This document shows, piece after piece, positions 9,901 to 19,100 of a DNA stretch of 64,000 nucleotides (its first letter is position 1; each line of letters opens with the position of its first letter). Source of the stretch: Alphaproteobacteria bacterium (lineage in GTDB: Bacteria > Pseudomonadota > Alphaproteobacteria > Micropepsales > Micropepsaceae); assembly GCA_017308475.1 (NCBI GenBank), contig JAFKEU010000005.1, positions 558,001 through 622,000 on the forward strand, given 5' to 3'. The position numbers and the translations under genes were made by a program. The notes beneath the pieces are model-generated. The model saw only the letters and a program-made list of their open reading frames with translations. It had not been told where the DNA came from and made no database searches.

Positions 9901-10162
9901 CGCGGTCCTTGGGGTAGGCCAGGATGTCGGGCGTGCCGTCGCGGAACACCAGCCGCGCACCGACCAGGAGCTTGGGGCGGCCTTCTTCGGGAAGGGACTG
10001 CCACGCATCATAGGCACGCACCACGCCGGCCAGGCTGTTGTGGTCGGCGATGCCGATGGCGGCATGTCCCAGAAAGGCCGCCTGCTGCACGAACTGGCCG
10101 GGATGGGAGGCTCCGCGCAGGAAGGAATAGTTGGTGGTGACGGCCAGTTCCACATAACTCAT
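6953..10162 (-). CDS. dnaE2: Error-prone DNA polymerase DnaE2
   Basis: 1069-residue C-family polymerase, the catalytic member of the ImuA-ImuB-DnaE2 mutasome that performs damage-induced translesion synthesis. An N-terminal PHP domain (ELAVTTNYSFLRGASHP, IGIADHNSLAG) is followed by the polymerase palm with PDIDVDFEHERREEV, the finger and helix-hairpin-helix region (QEQAMRMAIVAAGFT, GEYGFPESHAISFA) and a C-terminal OB fold. The length fits DnaE2 (about 1050-1090) rather than replicative DnaE1. The start MSYVELAVTTNYSFL overlaps the imuB stop as ATGA, so it is translationally coupled and driven from the LexA-boxed imuA promoter. Confidence 0.96.
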   Translation of the reverse strand: MSYVELAVTTNYSFLRGASHPGQFVQQAAFLGHAAIGIADHNSLAGVVRAYDAWQSLPEEGRPKLLVGARLVFRDGTPDILAYPKDRAAYGRLCRILSEGKNRAPKGECFLGLGDLLDHRAGLLLIVMPSAHLPLPGREPKPAGILRALGPDTWLGASMLYTGEDRRRLRDLERQARAAGVPLIAVNDVLYHHPDQRELQDIVTCIREHVTLQGAGRRLQANAERHLKPPQEMARLFARHPHAITETLRLAGMIDFRLDELRHNYPHEPVPPGKTADEHLRHLVESGLAWRYPQAIPPKVAAIARTELDFIADREIAHYFLTVHDIVAWARGQGILCQGRGSAANSVVCYALRITEVNPATFEVMFDRFLNTNRREPPDIDVDFEHERREEVIQYIYRRYGRRRAALTATVICYRGRSAIREVGKVFGLTDDITGRLAGTVWGSHGGQMEEHQVRQGNADPGNAAIARAIHFANELMGFPRHLSQHVGGFVLTEDFLDTVVPIGPAAMDDRWFIEWDKDDLDTLAIMKVDVLALGMLTCIRKAFDLIHAHAPCGRDPKWTLAAIPQEDPSVYDMLCAADAIGVFQVESRAQMNMLPRLKPRTFYDLAVEVAIVRPGPIQGGMVHPYLKRRADPSLIRFPAPDPRFGPPDELYEVLKRTKGVPLFQEQAMRMAIVAAGFTAAQANGLRKAMATFRHSGTMPTFREKFIGGMMRRGYDAEFAQACFNQIEGFGEYGFPESHAISFALLVYVSAWIKKHHPAAFCAALLNSQPMGFYAPAEIVRCAREHGVAVLAPDAAFSQWDNSLERTAAGALAVRLGFRQIDGFREQDAHTIMEERGYGYRGFADFARRTALPRRALVLLAEADGFRGFGLDRREGLWAVRRLPDDSPLPLFAPRATPEQGAETIAPLPAMTLSDHVLADYQTTRLSLKGYPTQFLRAALDQEGITACAGVAALRDGAKVRCAGIVLVRQRPGEGTAIFITLSDETGVCNVVVWQDTFRKFRREVMGSRLLLAEGRVQKSPEGVVHLMAEKLTDRSADLKALMDYGQAPAPRAGHPRNARVLPPSRDFH

Positions 10163-11715
10163 GCGAAAATGCCTTGCAGGTACCAGCGCGGGCCAAGACC
10201 GTTCCGGCGATAAAGCCCGTCGCGATAGAGCCAGAAACGCTGGCCTTCCCGCGTTTCGACGCGGAAATAGTCGCGGGTGGGCCCATCCTTGCTCCACCAT
10301 TCCAGGACTATGCGTTCGGGTCCCTCGGCGCGCGCCACATGGTGCAGGCACTGGCGCCAGCGGAAGCGGACCGGCGGAGCGTCGGGGGTATCGGCCATGA
10401 CGTGATGGATTTCTTCCGGCTTTTCCAGCAGGCGGCAGGGCCGGCGCGGCGGATCATCCGGACGTTGATGCCGCGGCCATGTGGCGTCGAAATCGCTGTC
10501 CTGGGCGGGCACCGCCACCGCGGCGGCTTCGGGAATATGCGTATCCTGGGGCACGAAGCGCAGCACGCGATGTTCACCGAAGCGCGCCGACAGCCGGTCG
10601 ATCAGGAAACGGACCTGGCGGCGGGCATTCTCGTTCGCGTCAAAGCTGACGGTGGCGGGACTTGTGGTTTCGGCCAGCAGTGCTTCGAGCCGGACAAGAT
10701 CGAAACCGAAGCCGGGGTCCAGGGGATCGGCCAGCGCGTCCAGCTTCTGGTTCAGAAGGCGCAGCATGATGGTCGGGTCGCGAACGGGCGCGCCGGCGCG
10801 CACGGCGATGCGGTCGACCTTGCCGTCGGCACGGAAGAAGGCGGCCCCCAGCATGCGCGCGCCCTGGCCCTGGCGTTCCAGAAGGCCACCAAGACTTTGC
10901 GCCAGCGCCAGCAGGGTGGAAGCGATGGCCTCGCGGCTGGTGACGGGATCGGCGAAGCGCTGTTCGGCCATCAGATCAGGCAGGGGCCGGCGTGGTGCCA
11001 GCGGTTCTTCCGCCTGGCCCAGCATCACAAGCAGCCGGCGTACGAATTGGATGCCCAGCCGTTCGGCCAGCTCGCTGGACTGGCGGGCCGCCACCTGGCC
11101 GACGGTCTTCAGGCCCGCATGGCTGAGGGCGCGCAGGATTTTCGCGTCGCAGTCGAAAGCGGTGATGGGCAGGGACGCCACCGCCTCGGCCTCGCCGCCG
11201 GGCGGCACGATAAAGCCGGACCCCCCGCGCGCCAGCGCATTTGTTTGATGGCGCGCCAGCGCGCGGGCCGCCCATGACGTGCCGGCGATGGCGCCACGAA
11301 CGGCAAAGCCCTGGGCGGAGAGTTTTGCCAGCACATCCTTCAGCATCGCCTGGTCGCCGCCGAACAGGTGCGCCGCGCCGGTGATGTCGAGATAAAGCCC
11401 GTCCGGCGCATCCAGAGACACCAGCGGCGTGAAGCGATCGCACCAGTCGGCGATGTTTTCCAGCAGCGCCGCATCGGCCTTTTCATCGGCCGGGACCACG
11501 TTCAGCGGCTGGACCATGGCGTGGGCATTGGCCAGCGGCTGGCCGCGGTAAAGGCCCAGCTTTTCGGCCCGTGCCTCCAGCGCATGGATGATCAGCGCAT
11601 TGTTCGCCCGTCCGCTGACCACCAGCGGTGCTTCAGGCGCGCCGCTTTTGCGGATCAGCCGGTCGGTCGGCAGGCGCGGCAGCCACAGCGCCATGATCCG
11701 GCGTTGTTGCAGCAT
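10159..11715 (-). CDS. imuB: ImuB, Y-family-polymerase-like mutasome protein
   Basis: 518-residue paralogue of Y-family polymerases. In the known system it is catalytically inactive and links DnaE2 to the beta clamp and ImuA. The N-terminus reads MALWLPRLPTDRLIR, without the usual acidic metal-binding start. Other family stretches are GLYLDITGAAHLFGGD and the C-terminal WWSKDGPTRDYFRVE and RWYLQGIFA. The start at 11715 lies 3 nt after the imuA stop; Met8 (MALWLPRL, 11694) is an alternative. The upstream junction, including its ribosome-binding region, is formed by a repeat element (11720-11839). Confidence 0.94.
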   Translation of the reverse strand: MLQQRRIMALWLPRLPTDRLIRKSGAPEAPLVVSGRANNALIIHALEARAEKLGLYRGQPLANAHAMVQPLNVVPADEKADAALLENIADWCDRFTPLVSLDAPDGLYLDITGAAHLFGGDQAMLKDVLAKLSAQGFAVRGAIAGTSWAARALARHQTNALARGGSGFIVPPGGEAEAVASLPITAFDCDAKILRALSHAGLKTVGQVAARQSSELAERLGIQFVRRLLVMLGQAEEPLAPRRPLPDLMAEQRFADPVTSREAIASTLLALAQSLGGLLERQGQGARMLGAAFFRADGKVDRIAVRAGAPVRDPTIMLRLLNQKLDALADPLDPGFGFDLVRLEALLAETTSPATVSFDANENARRQVRFLIDRLSARFGEHRVLRFVPQDTHIPEAAAVAVPAQDSDFDATWPRHQRPDDPPRRPCRLLEKPEEIHHVMADTPDAPPVRFRWRQCLHHVARAEGPERIVLEWWSKDGPTRDYFRVETREGQRFWLYRDGLYRRNGLGPRWYLQGIFA

Positions 11716-11718
11716 GGC

Positions 11719-12522
11719 TCAGGCCCGCCTCCCCCTCATGCGCATTAGCGCATCGGAGGGGTGAGGCGCGCAGCCAGGCGCGCCGAACGAGACGACCGAG
11801 GGAGCGAGGCGACCGACGGGTAGTCGAAGCCGGAGGGGGTCAACAAACCCGGTTTGCGGGTCCCACTCCATAAGGAAGTTACCCAATCCGCCCAATCGGT
11901 GGCGTACCAACTCCACCGCAAACCGCGGGTTGCCCCAGTCATCGTCATCGGCGCGCGAAGGCGCAGCGCGCGCCAGCCAGCGTGTGTGGGCGGCGCTGGG
12001 GTCCTGGTGCGCGCCCTCGCGCAAAAGAATCAGGCCCACGCCGGATTCTTCCGCCGCCAGGGCCAGCCGCCGGCTGGCGGTCAGGTCCAGCAGGCGGGGA
12101 TTGCCCTCCATCTCCAGCAACAGGCAGCCCACATGCGGGCAGGCCAGGATGTCGGCCGCCGCCGCCAGGGCATCGGCCCCGCCCGCCACCCGCACCACCA
12201 CCGGCGGGCCTGCATCCAGGGAAGGCATCAGCGCGGCGATGCCTTCGGGCGCGGCGGCGCCATATTCCAGGGCGGCGTAGTCGGAGCGGACCCAGAACAG
12301 CGGCCCGCCCCCCGCTGCCGTCAGCCGCAAAGCCAGCAGCAGGGCAAAACCGCCGCCGCCCCAGCCCTGGGCGAAAACCTCATGCAGAGCCCCCCGGCGA
12401 AGGCCCCCGCCCAGCACCGCGTCTGCGCGCGGTTCGCCCAGGGGCACGGCCGGCCGGTCGGGCGGCAGGCCGTATCGTGCCAGGGCGTGGCGCAATTCCG
12501 CGATTTTTGCGCTTTTGTTCAT
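11719..12522 (-). CDS. imuA: ImuA, RecA/SulA-like mutasome protein with a repeat-derived tail
   Basis: 267-residue first gene of the mutasome operon. It shows the ImuA pattern: the N-terminal helix KIAELRHALARYGL, VLGGGLRRGALHEVFA, a RecA-like fold without a Walker A motif, and NPRFAVELVRHRLG. The start at 12522 is set by this N-terminus; the reading frame stays open far upstream but that part is shadow sequence antisense to gltB. No Shine-Dalgarno precedes the ATG, and a LexA box overlaps the start codon, so the mRNA may be nearly leaderless. The last 40 residues (from DPLRLRLPVG on) are encoded by a dispersed hairpin repeat and are unlikely to be ancestral. Confidence 0.92.
   Translation of the reverse strand: MNKSAKIAELRHALARYGLPPDRPAVPLGEPRADAVLGGGLRRGALHEVFAQGWGGGGFALLLALRLTAAGGGPLFWVRSDYAALEYGAAAPEGIAALMPSLDAGPPVVVRVAGGADALAAAADILACPHVGCLLLEMEGNPRLLDLTASRRLALAAEESGVGLILLREGAHQDPSAAHTRWLARAAPSRADDDDWGNPRFAVELVRHRLGGLGNFLMEWDPQTGFVDPLRLRLPVGRLAPSVVSFGAPGCAPHPSDALMRMRGRRA
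11720..11839 (-). repeat. Two-hairpin dispersed repeat, copy A (inside the imuA 3' end)
   Basis: On the minus strand it begins CCCCCTCCGGCTTC (11839-11826) and ends GGGGAGGCGGGCCTG (11734-11720). These are the same end sequences as copy B at 18985-19086. The hairpin next to imuB pairs 11732-11743 with 11748-11761, including ATGCGC/GCGCAT around an ATTA loop. The copy supplies the last 40 codons of imuA and the sequence just upstream of the imuB start. Confidence 0.7.
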
Positions 12523-12531
12523 GATACGTTC
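12517..12531 (-). promoter_or_regulatory. LexA (SOS) box overlapping the imuA start codon
   Basis: Perfect direct repeat GTTC-ATGATAC-GTTC on the plus strand (GAAC-N7-GAAC on the coding strand). This matches the LexA operator established for alphaproteobacteria. It covers the imuA ATG and abuts the probable -10 element, so bound LexA should block the imuA-imuB-dnaE2 operon. Confidence 0.85.
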
Positions 12532-12560
12532 TATAATGCGCCCAGGACCGGAAGAGTCAA
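12530..12560 (-). promoter_or_regulatory. Probable imuA operon promoter
   Basis: On the minus strand TTGACT (12560-12555) resembles a -35 box. It is followed 17 nt later by ATTATA, or 19 nt later by TATAGA (12535-12530), as a possible -10. Transcription would start at or within a few bases of the ATG at 12522. Confidence 0.45.
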
Positions 12561-12744
12561 TCCTGTGGCTGCCGCCTGCTTTTTTTGCATGGGGATGCAT
12601 TTGCCCGGCGCGCATCTGGCATGTTGCGTCGCAACTGGTGCCGTGATCGAATAGCCGGTAATTTCGTGGACAGCGCGCAATTTTCTTGCTCGGCTTGGCT
12701 GGGCGGGAAGACTGCGCGTGACCGGCTGGGATTGGGGTAGTTCG

Positions 12745-15700
12745 ATGGGTTTGCCTCCGAGACAGGGTCTGTACGACCCGCGCAATGAGCATGACGCCTG
12801 CGGTGTTGGCTTTGTCGCCAATATCAAAGGTGCGAAGTCCCATGACATCATCGCCCAGGGGCTTCAGCTCCTGATCAATCTCGATCATCGCGGCGCCGTG
12901 GGCGCCGACCCGCTGGTGGGCGACGGCGCCGGCATCCTGATTCAGATTCCCGATGCCTTGCTGCGCGAATGGGCCAGGGGCGCGGGCGTGAGCCTGCCCG
13001 AGCCGGGCAAGTACGCCGTGGCCATGTGCTTCCTGCCGCAGGAAGCCAAGGCGCGCGAAGTGGTGGTCAAGCAGTTCGAGCATTTCATCAAGGTCGAGGG
13101 CCAGGCATTGCTGGGCTGGCGCGATGTGCCCACCGATCCCAGCGGGCTGGGCAAGACGGTGCTGGACGAGATGCCGCTGATCCGCCAGGCGATCATCGCC
13201 GCGGGGCCTTCCATCCGCAGCCAGGACCATTTCGAGCGCAAGCTGCTGGCGATCCGCAAGCAGACCCAGAATCCGCTGGCCGAACTGGCGGCCAAGCACA
13301 AGCTGCCGGCGATCGCCAATCTCTACATGCCCAGCCTGTCCACCCGCACCGTGGTCTACAAGGGACTTCTTCTGGCGCATGACGTGGGCCGCTTCTATCG
13401 CGACCTGCAGAACCCGCTGACCGTTTCGGCGGTGGCGCTGGTGCATCAGCGCTTCTCCACCAACACCTTCCCGTCCTGGAAGCTGGCGCATCCCTATCGC
13501 TTCATCGCCCATAACGGCGAGATCAATACCGTGCGCGGCAACGTCAACTGGATGAATGCGCGCCGCCGCACCATGGAGTCCGAGCTTCTGGGCCCGGACC
13601 TGGACAAGATGTGGCCGCTGATCCCGCATGGCCAGTCAGACACCGCGTGCCTCGACAATGCGCTGGAGCTGCTGGTGGCCGGCGGCTATCCCCTGGCCCA
13701 TGCGGTGATGATGCTGATCCCGGAAGCCTGGGCCGGCAACAGGAGCATGGATGCCCAGCGCCGCGCCTTCTATGAATACCATGCCGCGCTGATGGAGCCG
13801 TGGGACGGCCCCGCGGCCATTGCCTTCACCGACGGGCGCCAGATCGGCGCCACGCTGGACCGCAACGGGCTTCGCCCGGCGCGCTATGTCATCACCGAGG
13901 ATGACCTGGTCATCCTGGCCTCGGAATCGGGCGTGCTCCCGGTGCCGGAGGAGAAGATCAGGCGCAAATGGCGGCTGCAGCCCGGCAAGATGCTGCTGAT
14001 CGACTTCGAGGAAGGCCGCATCATCGACGATGAGGAGATCAAGCAGCAATATTCCGCCGCCGAGCCTTACGAGGACTGGCTGAAGGAAGCCCAGTACAAG
14101 CTGGAAGACCTGCCCGACCTGCCGGAAGACCGCCGGGCGGAAGCAAAGGACCCGGCGCTGCTGCTCGATGCCCAGCAGGCCTTCGGCTATACCCAGGAGG
14201 ACATCCAGTTCTTCCTGGAGCCGATGGCGACCAAGGGCGAGGACCCGGTCGGTTCCATGGGTGCCGACACGCCCATCGCCGTGCTGTCGAAGAAGCCCAG
14301 GCTTCTTTACAACTACTTCAAGCAGAACTTCGCCCAGGTCACCAATCCGCCGATCGACCCGATCCGCGAGGAGCTGGTGATGAGCCTGGTGTCGATGATC
14401 GGCCCGCGCCCCAACCTTTTGGGCCTGGGCGAGGCGGGCGCGCACAAGCGGCTGGAAGTCAGCCAGCCGGTGCTGACCAACGCCGATGTCGAGAAGATCC
14501 GCTCGATCAGCGAGCTGGTGGACGGGGCCTTCCGCACCGCCACCATCGACTGCACCTGGCCGGCCGAGGAAGGCGCGGGCGGGCTGTCGAACGCGGTGCT
14601 GCGCATCTGCCACAACGCCACCGACGCGGTGCTGGCCGACAACAATATCCTGATCCTGTCCGACCGGGCGGTGGGCGAGGGGCGCATCGCGGTGCCGGCG
14701 CTGCTGGCGACCGCGGCGGTGCATCACCATCTGGTCCGCCAGGGTCTTCGCATGCAGACCGGCCTTGTGGTGGAAACCGGCGAGGCGCGCGAGGTCCATC
14801 ACTTCTGCGTGCTGGCCGGCTATGGTGCCGAGGCGATCAATCCGTACCTGGCCTTCGAGACGCTGGAGCAGATCCGCGTGCGCCAGCACCTGCCGCTCAA
14901 ATCCTCCGAGGTGCAGAAGAACTACATCAAGGCGGTGGGCAAGGGCATCCTGAAGGTGATGTCCAAGATGGGCATCTCCACCTACCAGTCCTATTGCGGC
15001 GCCCAGATCTTCGATGCGGTGGGCCTGTCCACCGAGTTCATCGCCAAATACTTCACCGGCACCGCCTCGACCATCGAGGGCGCCGGCCTGAAGGAAATCG
15101 CCGAGGAAAGCGTGCGCCGCCATCGCGACGCCTATGGCGACAATCCCATCTACAGGAACATGCTGGATGTGGGCGGCGATTATGCCTTCCGGCTGCGCGG
15201 CGAGGACCATGCCTGGACGCCTGACAGCGTTTCGCGGCTCCAGCATGCGGTGCGCGGCAACAATCCGGCCGAGTACCAGCTTTTTGCGCAGCAGATCAAC
15301 GAGCAGAGCGAGCGGCTGCTGACCCTGCGCGGGCTGATGGAATTCAAGCCGGCGGAAAATCCGGTCCCGCTGGACGCGGTTGAACCGGCCGGCGAGATCG
15401 TCAAGCGCTTCTCCACCGGGGCGATGAGCTTCGGCTCGATCTCCAGGGAGGCGCACACCAACCTGGCCATCGCCATGAACCGCATCGGCGGCCGCTCCAA
15501 CACCGGCGAGGGCGGCGAGGAAGCCGACCGCTTCAAGCCGCTGGCGAACGGCGATTCCATGCGCTCGCGCATCAAGCAGGTGGCGTCGGGCCGTTTCGGC
15601 GTGACCACCGAATACCTGGTCAATGCCGACGACATCCAGATCAAGATGGCGCAAGGGGCCAAGCCGGGCGAGGGCGGCCAGCTGCCTGGCCACAAGGTCG

Positions 15701-17400
15701 ACGCCAATATCGCAAAGGTGCGTCATTCCACGCCCGGCGTGGGCCTGATCTCACCGCCGCCGCACCATGACATCTATTCGATCGAAGACCTGGCGCAGCT
15801 GATCCGCGACCTGAAGAGCGTAAATCAAAAGGCGCGCATCTCGGTCAAGCTGGTGTCGGAAGTGGGCGTGGGCACGGTGGCGGCGGGCGTCGCCAAGTGT
15901 CGCGCCGATCATGTCACCATCTCGGGCTTCGAGGGCGGCACCGGTGCCTCGCCGCTGACCTCACTGACCCATGCGGGCAGCCCCTGGGAAATCGGCCTGG
16001 CCGAGACCCAGCAGACCCTGGTGCTGAACGGGCTTCGCGGCCGAATCGCCGTGCAGGTCGATGGCGGGCTTCGCACCGGCCGCGACGTCGCCATCGGCGC
16101 GCTTTTGGGCGCGGACGAGTTCGGCTTTGCCACCGCGCCCCTGATCGCCTCGGGCTGCATCATGATGAGGAAGTGCCACCTCAACACCTGTCCGGTCGGC
16201 GTGGCGACCCAGGACCCGGTGCTGCGCAAGCGTTTCACCGGCCAGCCCGAGCATGTGATCAACTATTTCTTCTTCGTGGCCGAGGAGCTGCGCGAGATCA
16301 TGGCGGCGATGGGGTTCCGCACGGTGGACGAGATGATCGGCCGCGTCGACCGGCTGGACATGAAGAAGGCGGTCAGCCACTGGAAGGCGCAAGGGGTGGA
16401 CCTGTCGCGCATCCTGTTCAGCGTGACGCCGCGTCCGGGCGTGGCCATCCATTGCTGCGAGGCGCAGAATCACGGGCTGGAGACGGCGCTGGATCACGAC
16501 CTGATCGCCGCCGCCGGACCGGCGATCCAAAGCGGCCAGCCGGTGCGGCTGGAGCGGACCATCCGCAATGTCGACCGCACCGTGGGTGCCATGCTGTCGG
16601 GTGAAGTCGCCAGGGTGCACGGTCATGCGGGCCTGCCGGAAGACACGATCAGCGTGAAGTTCACGGGCACTGCCGGCCAGAGTTTCGGCGCCTTCCTGGC
16701 GCGGGGCGTGTCGCTGGAACTGACCGGCGACGGCAACGACTATGTGGGCAAGGGCCTGTCGGGCGGGCGCATCGTGGTCAAGCCGCCGAAGAATGTGAAT
16801 CGCGATCCGGGCGAGAACATCATCGTCGGCAATACGGTGCTGTATGGTGCCATTGCGGGCGAAGCCTATTTCCAGGGCGTGGCGGGCGAGCGTTTTGCCG
16901 TGCGCAATTCCGGCGCGGTGGCCGTGGTGGAAGGCACCGGCGACCATGGCTGCGAATACATGACAGGCGGCGTCGTCGCCGTGCTCGGCAAAACGGGGCG
17001 CAATTTCGCCGCCGGCATGTCGGGCGGCGTGGCCTATGTCCATGACGAGGACGGCGATTTCCGCGAGCGCTGCAACATGGCGATGGTGAAGCTGGAGAGC
17101 ATCGGGGCGGCCGACAGCGGCGAGGTTTTTGGATTGTCGCCGTCCGGCGACGGGGGCGACATGCCGCGCCAGCGCTCGGTCAGCGTGTCTGACGCGGGGA
17201 TGGGCGACATGCTGCGCTTCGACGCCGAGCGCCTGAAGATCCTGGTGGAGCGCCACCTGCTCTTCACCGGCAGCGCGCGTGCCAAGGCCCTGCTGGATGA
17301 TTGGGACAATGCCCTGGCGAAATTCGTCAAGGTGATGCCGACCGACTATGCCAAGGCGCTGACCGACATGAAGGCGCGCGCCGCCATCGCCGCTGAGTGA
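12745..17400 (+). CDS. gltB: Glutamate synthase, large subunit
   Basis: Large subunit of the NADPH-dependent glutamate synthase that turns glutamine plus 2-oxoglutarate into two glutamates in ammonium assimilation. Domains in order: class II glutaminase with the catalytic cysteine in HDACGVGF (exposed after propeptide removal), a central domain, an FMN-binding synthase domain ([28 protein letters not shown]), the iron-sulphur cysteines in [16 protein letters not shown], and a C-terminal GXGXG beta-helix. The ATG at 12745 ([19 protein letters not shown]) gives an 18-residue propeptide and 1551 aa. An in-frame GTG at 12718, preceded by GGGAAGA, would give 1560 aa and is equally possible. gltD follows 107 nt downstream. 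The divergent 222-nt gap to imuA holds a small inverted repeat (GTTGC/GCAAC, 12623-12635). Confidence 0.97.
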   Translation: MGLPPRQGLYDPRNEHDACGVGFVANIKGAKSHDIIAQGLQLLINLDHRGAVGADPLVGDGAGILIQIPDALLREWARGAGVSLPEPGKYAVAMCFLPQEAKAREVVVKQFEHFIKVEGQALLGWRDVPTDPSGLGKTVLDEMPLIRQAIIAAGPSIRSQDHFERKLLAIRKQTQNPLAELAAKHKLPAIANLYMPSLSTRTVVYKGLLLAHDVGRFYRDLQNPLTVSAVALVHQRFSTNTFPSWKLAHPYRFIAHNGEINTVRGNVNWMNARRRTMESELLGPDLDKMWPLIPHGQSDTACLDNALELLVAGGYPLAHAVMMLIPEAWAGNRSMDAQRRAFYEYHAALMEPWDGPAAIAFTDGRQIGATLDRNGLRPARYVITEDDLVILASESGVLPVPEEKIRRKWRLQPGKMLLIDFEEGRIIDDEEIKQQYSAAEPYEDWLKEAQYKLEDLPDLPEDRRAEAKDPALLLDAQQAFGYTQEDIQFFLEPMATKGEDPVGSMGADTPIAVLSKKPRLLYNYFKQNFAQVTNPPIDPIREELVMSLVSMIGPRPNLLGLGEAGAHKRLEVSQPVLTNADVEKIRSISELVDGAFRTATIDCTWPAEEGAGGLSNAVLRICHNATDAVLADNNILILSDRAVGEGRIAVPALLATAAVHHHLVRQGLRMQTGLVVETGEAREVHHFCVLAGYGAEAINPYLAFETLEQIRVRQHLPLKSSEVQKNYIKAVGKGILKVMSKMGISTYQSYCGAQIFDAVGLSTEFIAKYFTGTASTIEGAGLKEIAEESVRRHRDAYGDNPIYRNMLDVGGDYAFRLRGEDHAWTPDSVSRLQHAVRGNNPAEYQLFAQQINEQSERLLTLRGLMEFKPAENPVPLDAVEPAGEIVKRFSTGAMSFGSISREAHTNLAIAMNRIGGRSNTGEGGEEADRFKPLANGDSMRSRIKQVASGRFGVTTEYLVNADDIQIKMAQGAKPGEGGQLPGHKVDANIAKVRHSTPGVGLISPPPHHDIYSIEDLAQLIRDLKSVNQKARISVKLVSEVGVGTVAAGVAKCRADHVTISGFEGGTGASPLTSLTHAGSPWEIGLAETQQTLVLNGLRGRIAVQVDGGLRTGRDVAIGALLGADEFGFATAPLIASGCIMMRKCHLNTCPVGVATQDPVLRKRFTGQPEHVINYFFFVAEELREIMAAMGFRTVDEMIGRVDRLDMKKAVSHWKAQGVDLSRILFSVTPRPGVAIHCCEAQNHGLETALDHDLIAAAGPAIQSGQPVRLERTIRNVDRTVGAMLSGEVARVHGHAGLPEDTISVKFTGTAGQSFGAFLARGVSLELTGDGNDYVGKGLSGGRIVVKPPKNVNRDPGENIIVGNTVLYGAIAGEAYFQGVAGERFAVRNSGAVAVVEGTGDHGCEYMTGGVVAVLGKTGRNFAAGMSGGVAYVHDEDGDFRERCNMAMVKLESIGAADSGEVFGLSPSGDGGDMPRQRSVSVSDAGMGDMLRFDAERLKILVERHLLFTGSARAKALLDDWDNALAKFVKVMPTDYAKALTDMKARAAIAAE

Positions 17401-17420
17401 GCCGCGGCCGCGGAGCGGAC

Positions 17421-17443
17421 AAAACGCTCCGGTGGAGCGTTTT
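17421..17443. other. Perfect hairpin in the gltB-gltD spacer
   Basis: Inverted repeat of 10 bp (AAAACGCTCC, GGT loop, GGAGCGTTTT). The stem ends in T-runs on both strands, so it can read as a weak terminator in either direction. GC-rich inverted sequences (GCGGC...GCCGC) surround it. It could tune the gltB:gltD ratio. Confidence 0.55.
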
Positions 17444-17507
17444 GAGCGGCGAACGCCGCGAGCACGGGCGAACGGCCGGGAAGAATTGGGAACGGGAATT
17501 GTAAGTC

Positions 17508-18974
17508 ATGGGCAAGATTACGGGCTTTCTGGAAATCGAGCGGCACGACCGCGGCTATGACAAGCCGGATGAGCGCATCCACAATTACCGCGAATTCGTC
17601 CACCCGCTCTCGAATACCGAGATCGCGGGGCAGGCGGCGCGCTGCATGGATTGCGGCATTCCGTTTTGTCACAATGGCTGTCCGGTCAACAATCTGATCC
17701 CGGACTGGAACGACCTGGTCTATCGCGACCAGTGGCGCACCGCGTCCGAGACGCTGCATTCCACCAACAATTTCCCCGAATTCACCGGCCGCGTCTGTCC
17801 CGCCCCCTGCGAGGCGAGCTGCACGCTGAACATCATCGACAGCCCGGTCACCATCAAGACCATCGAATGCCAGATCGTCGATCGCGCCTGGGAAGAGGGC
17901 TGGCTGCAGCCGCAGATGCCGGCGCGCAAGACCGGCAGGACGGTGGCGGTGGTGGGCTCGGGCCCGGCGGGGCTGGCCTGTGCCCAGCAGCTGGCGCGGG
18001 CCGGCCACAATGTGACCCTGTTCGAAAAGTCCGACCGCATCGGCGGGCTGCTGCGCTATGGCATCCCCGACTTCAAGATGGAAAAGCACCATATCGACCG
18101 GCGCATCCGCCAGATGGAGGCGGAGGGCGTGGAATTCCGCACCGGCGTCGAGGTGGGCGCGGGCGTGTCGGTGGACCAGCTTCTGACCGACTATGACGCG
18201 GTGGTGATGGCGGGCGGGGCCGAGCAGCCGCGCGACCTGCCCATCGAGGGCCGCGAACTGGAGGGCATCCATTTCGCCATGGATTTCCTGACCCAGCAGA
18301 ACAAGCGCGTGGCCGGCGACCCCGAGGCCAAGGCGGCTCCGAACGGCACCATCAGCGCCAAGGGCAAGCATGTCGTGGTGATCGGCGGCGGCGATACCGG
18401 TTCGGACTGTGTGGGCACGTCCAACCGGCACGGCGCGGCGTCGGTGACCCAGTTCGAGATCATGCCCCAGCCCCCCGCGAAAGAGAACAAGATGCTGGTG
18501 TGGCCGGACTGGCCGCTCAAGCTGCGGACGTCCTCGTCGCACCAGGAAGGCTGCGAGCGCGACTGGTCGATCCAGACCAGGCGCGCCATTGGCGGCGGGA
18601 ATGGCGGCAATTACGGCAAGATCGAAGCCCTGGAATGCGTGCGGGTGGAATGGAAGCTGGGCGACGGCGGCAGGATGAATCTGGTTGAGGTCCCCGGCAG
18701 CGAATTCGCCATCAAGGCCGACCTGGTTCTTCTGGCGATGGGCTTCACCGGCCCGCGCCTGCCCGGCCTGGTGGAGCAGTCCGGCGTTGAGCTGGACGGC
18801 CGCGGCAACGTCAAGGCGCCGGTCACCAGCTACCAGACCAGCAAGAAGAAGATCTTCACCTGCGGCGACATGCGGCGGGGCCAGTCACTCGTCGTCTGGG
18901 CGATCCGCGAAGGCCGCCAGTGTGCGCGGGGCGTGGATGCATTCCTGATGGGCAGTTCCGAACTGCCGCGGTAG
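17508..18974 (+). CDS. gltD: Glutamate synthase, small subunit
   Basis: 488-residue FAD- and NADPH-binding partner of GltB that passes electrons from NADPH to the synthase site. The N-terminus carries the 4Fe-4S cysteine sets ([23 protein letters not shown]). Two dinucleotide folds follow: [18 protein letters not shown] for FAD and [18 protein letters not shown] for NADPH. The C-terminal [14 protein letters not shown] motif is typical. Length and order match bacterial GltD. The ATG at 17508 ([17 protein letters not shown]) matches family starts. It is co-directional with gltB, with a hairpin in the spacer. Confidence 0.97.
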   Translation: MGKITGFLEIERHDRGYDKPDERIHNYREFVHPLSNTEIAGQAARCMDCGIPFCHNGCPVNNLIPDWNDLVYRDQWRTASETLHSTNNFPEFTGRVCPAPCEASCTLNIIDSPVTIKTIECQIVDRAWEEGWLQPQMPARKTGRTVAVVGSGPAGLACAQQLARAGHNVTLFEKSDRIGGLLRYGIPDFKMEKHHIDRRIRQMEAEGVEFRTGVEVGAGVSVDQLLTDYDAVVMAGGAEQPRDLPIEGRELEGIHFAMDFLTQQNKRVAGDPEAKAAPNGTISAKGKHVVVIGGGDTGSDCVGTSNRHGAASVTQFEIMPQPPAKENKMLVWPDWPLKLRTSSSHQEGCERDWSIQTRRAIGGGNGGNYGKIEALECVRVEWKLGDGGRMNLVEVPGSEFAIKADLVLLAMGFTGPRLPGLVEQSGVELDGRGNVKAPVTSYQTSKKKIFTCGDMRRGQSLVVWAIREGRQCARGVDAFLMGSSELPR

Positions 18975-18984
18975 CTTGTTTTGG

Positions 18985-19086
18985 CCCCCTCCGGCTTCAG
19001 CTTCCTCTCGGCGCGTTCCGCGCCTTCGATCGCTGAAGCCACCTCCCCCGCAAGCGCGCTGCGCGCGCGCAGGGGAGGCGGGCCTG
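18985..19086 (+). repeat. Two-hairpin dispersed repeat, copy B
   Basis: It fills the space between gltD and the convergent wzz-like gene. The outer stem is GGCTTCAGC (18993-19001) with GCTGAAGCC (19032-19040). The inner stem is GGCGCG/CGCGCC (19010-19024) with a 3-nt loop. A second hairpin pairs CCTCCCC with GGGGAGG. Both end sequences are shared with copy A inside imuA. Confidence 0.75.
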
Positions 19087-19100
19087 TGTTCGCTTCGGAA

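Noticed and set aside
12523..13629. Upstream extension of the imuA frame
   Set aside because: Antisense to gltB and unlike any ImuA N-terminus; the LexA box and promoter point to the start at 12522.
13636..15726. 696-residue open frame on the minus strand
   Set aside because: Antisense to gltB; low-complexity His/Arg-rich product without domains.
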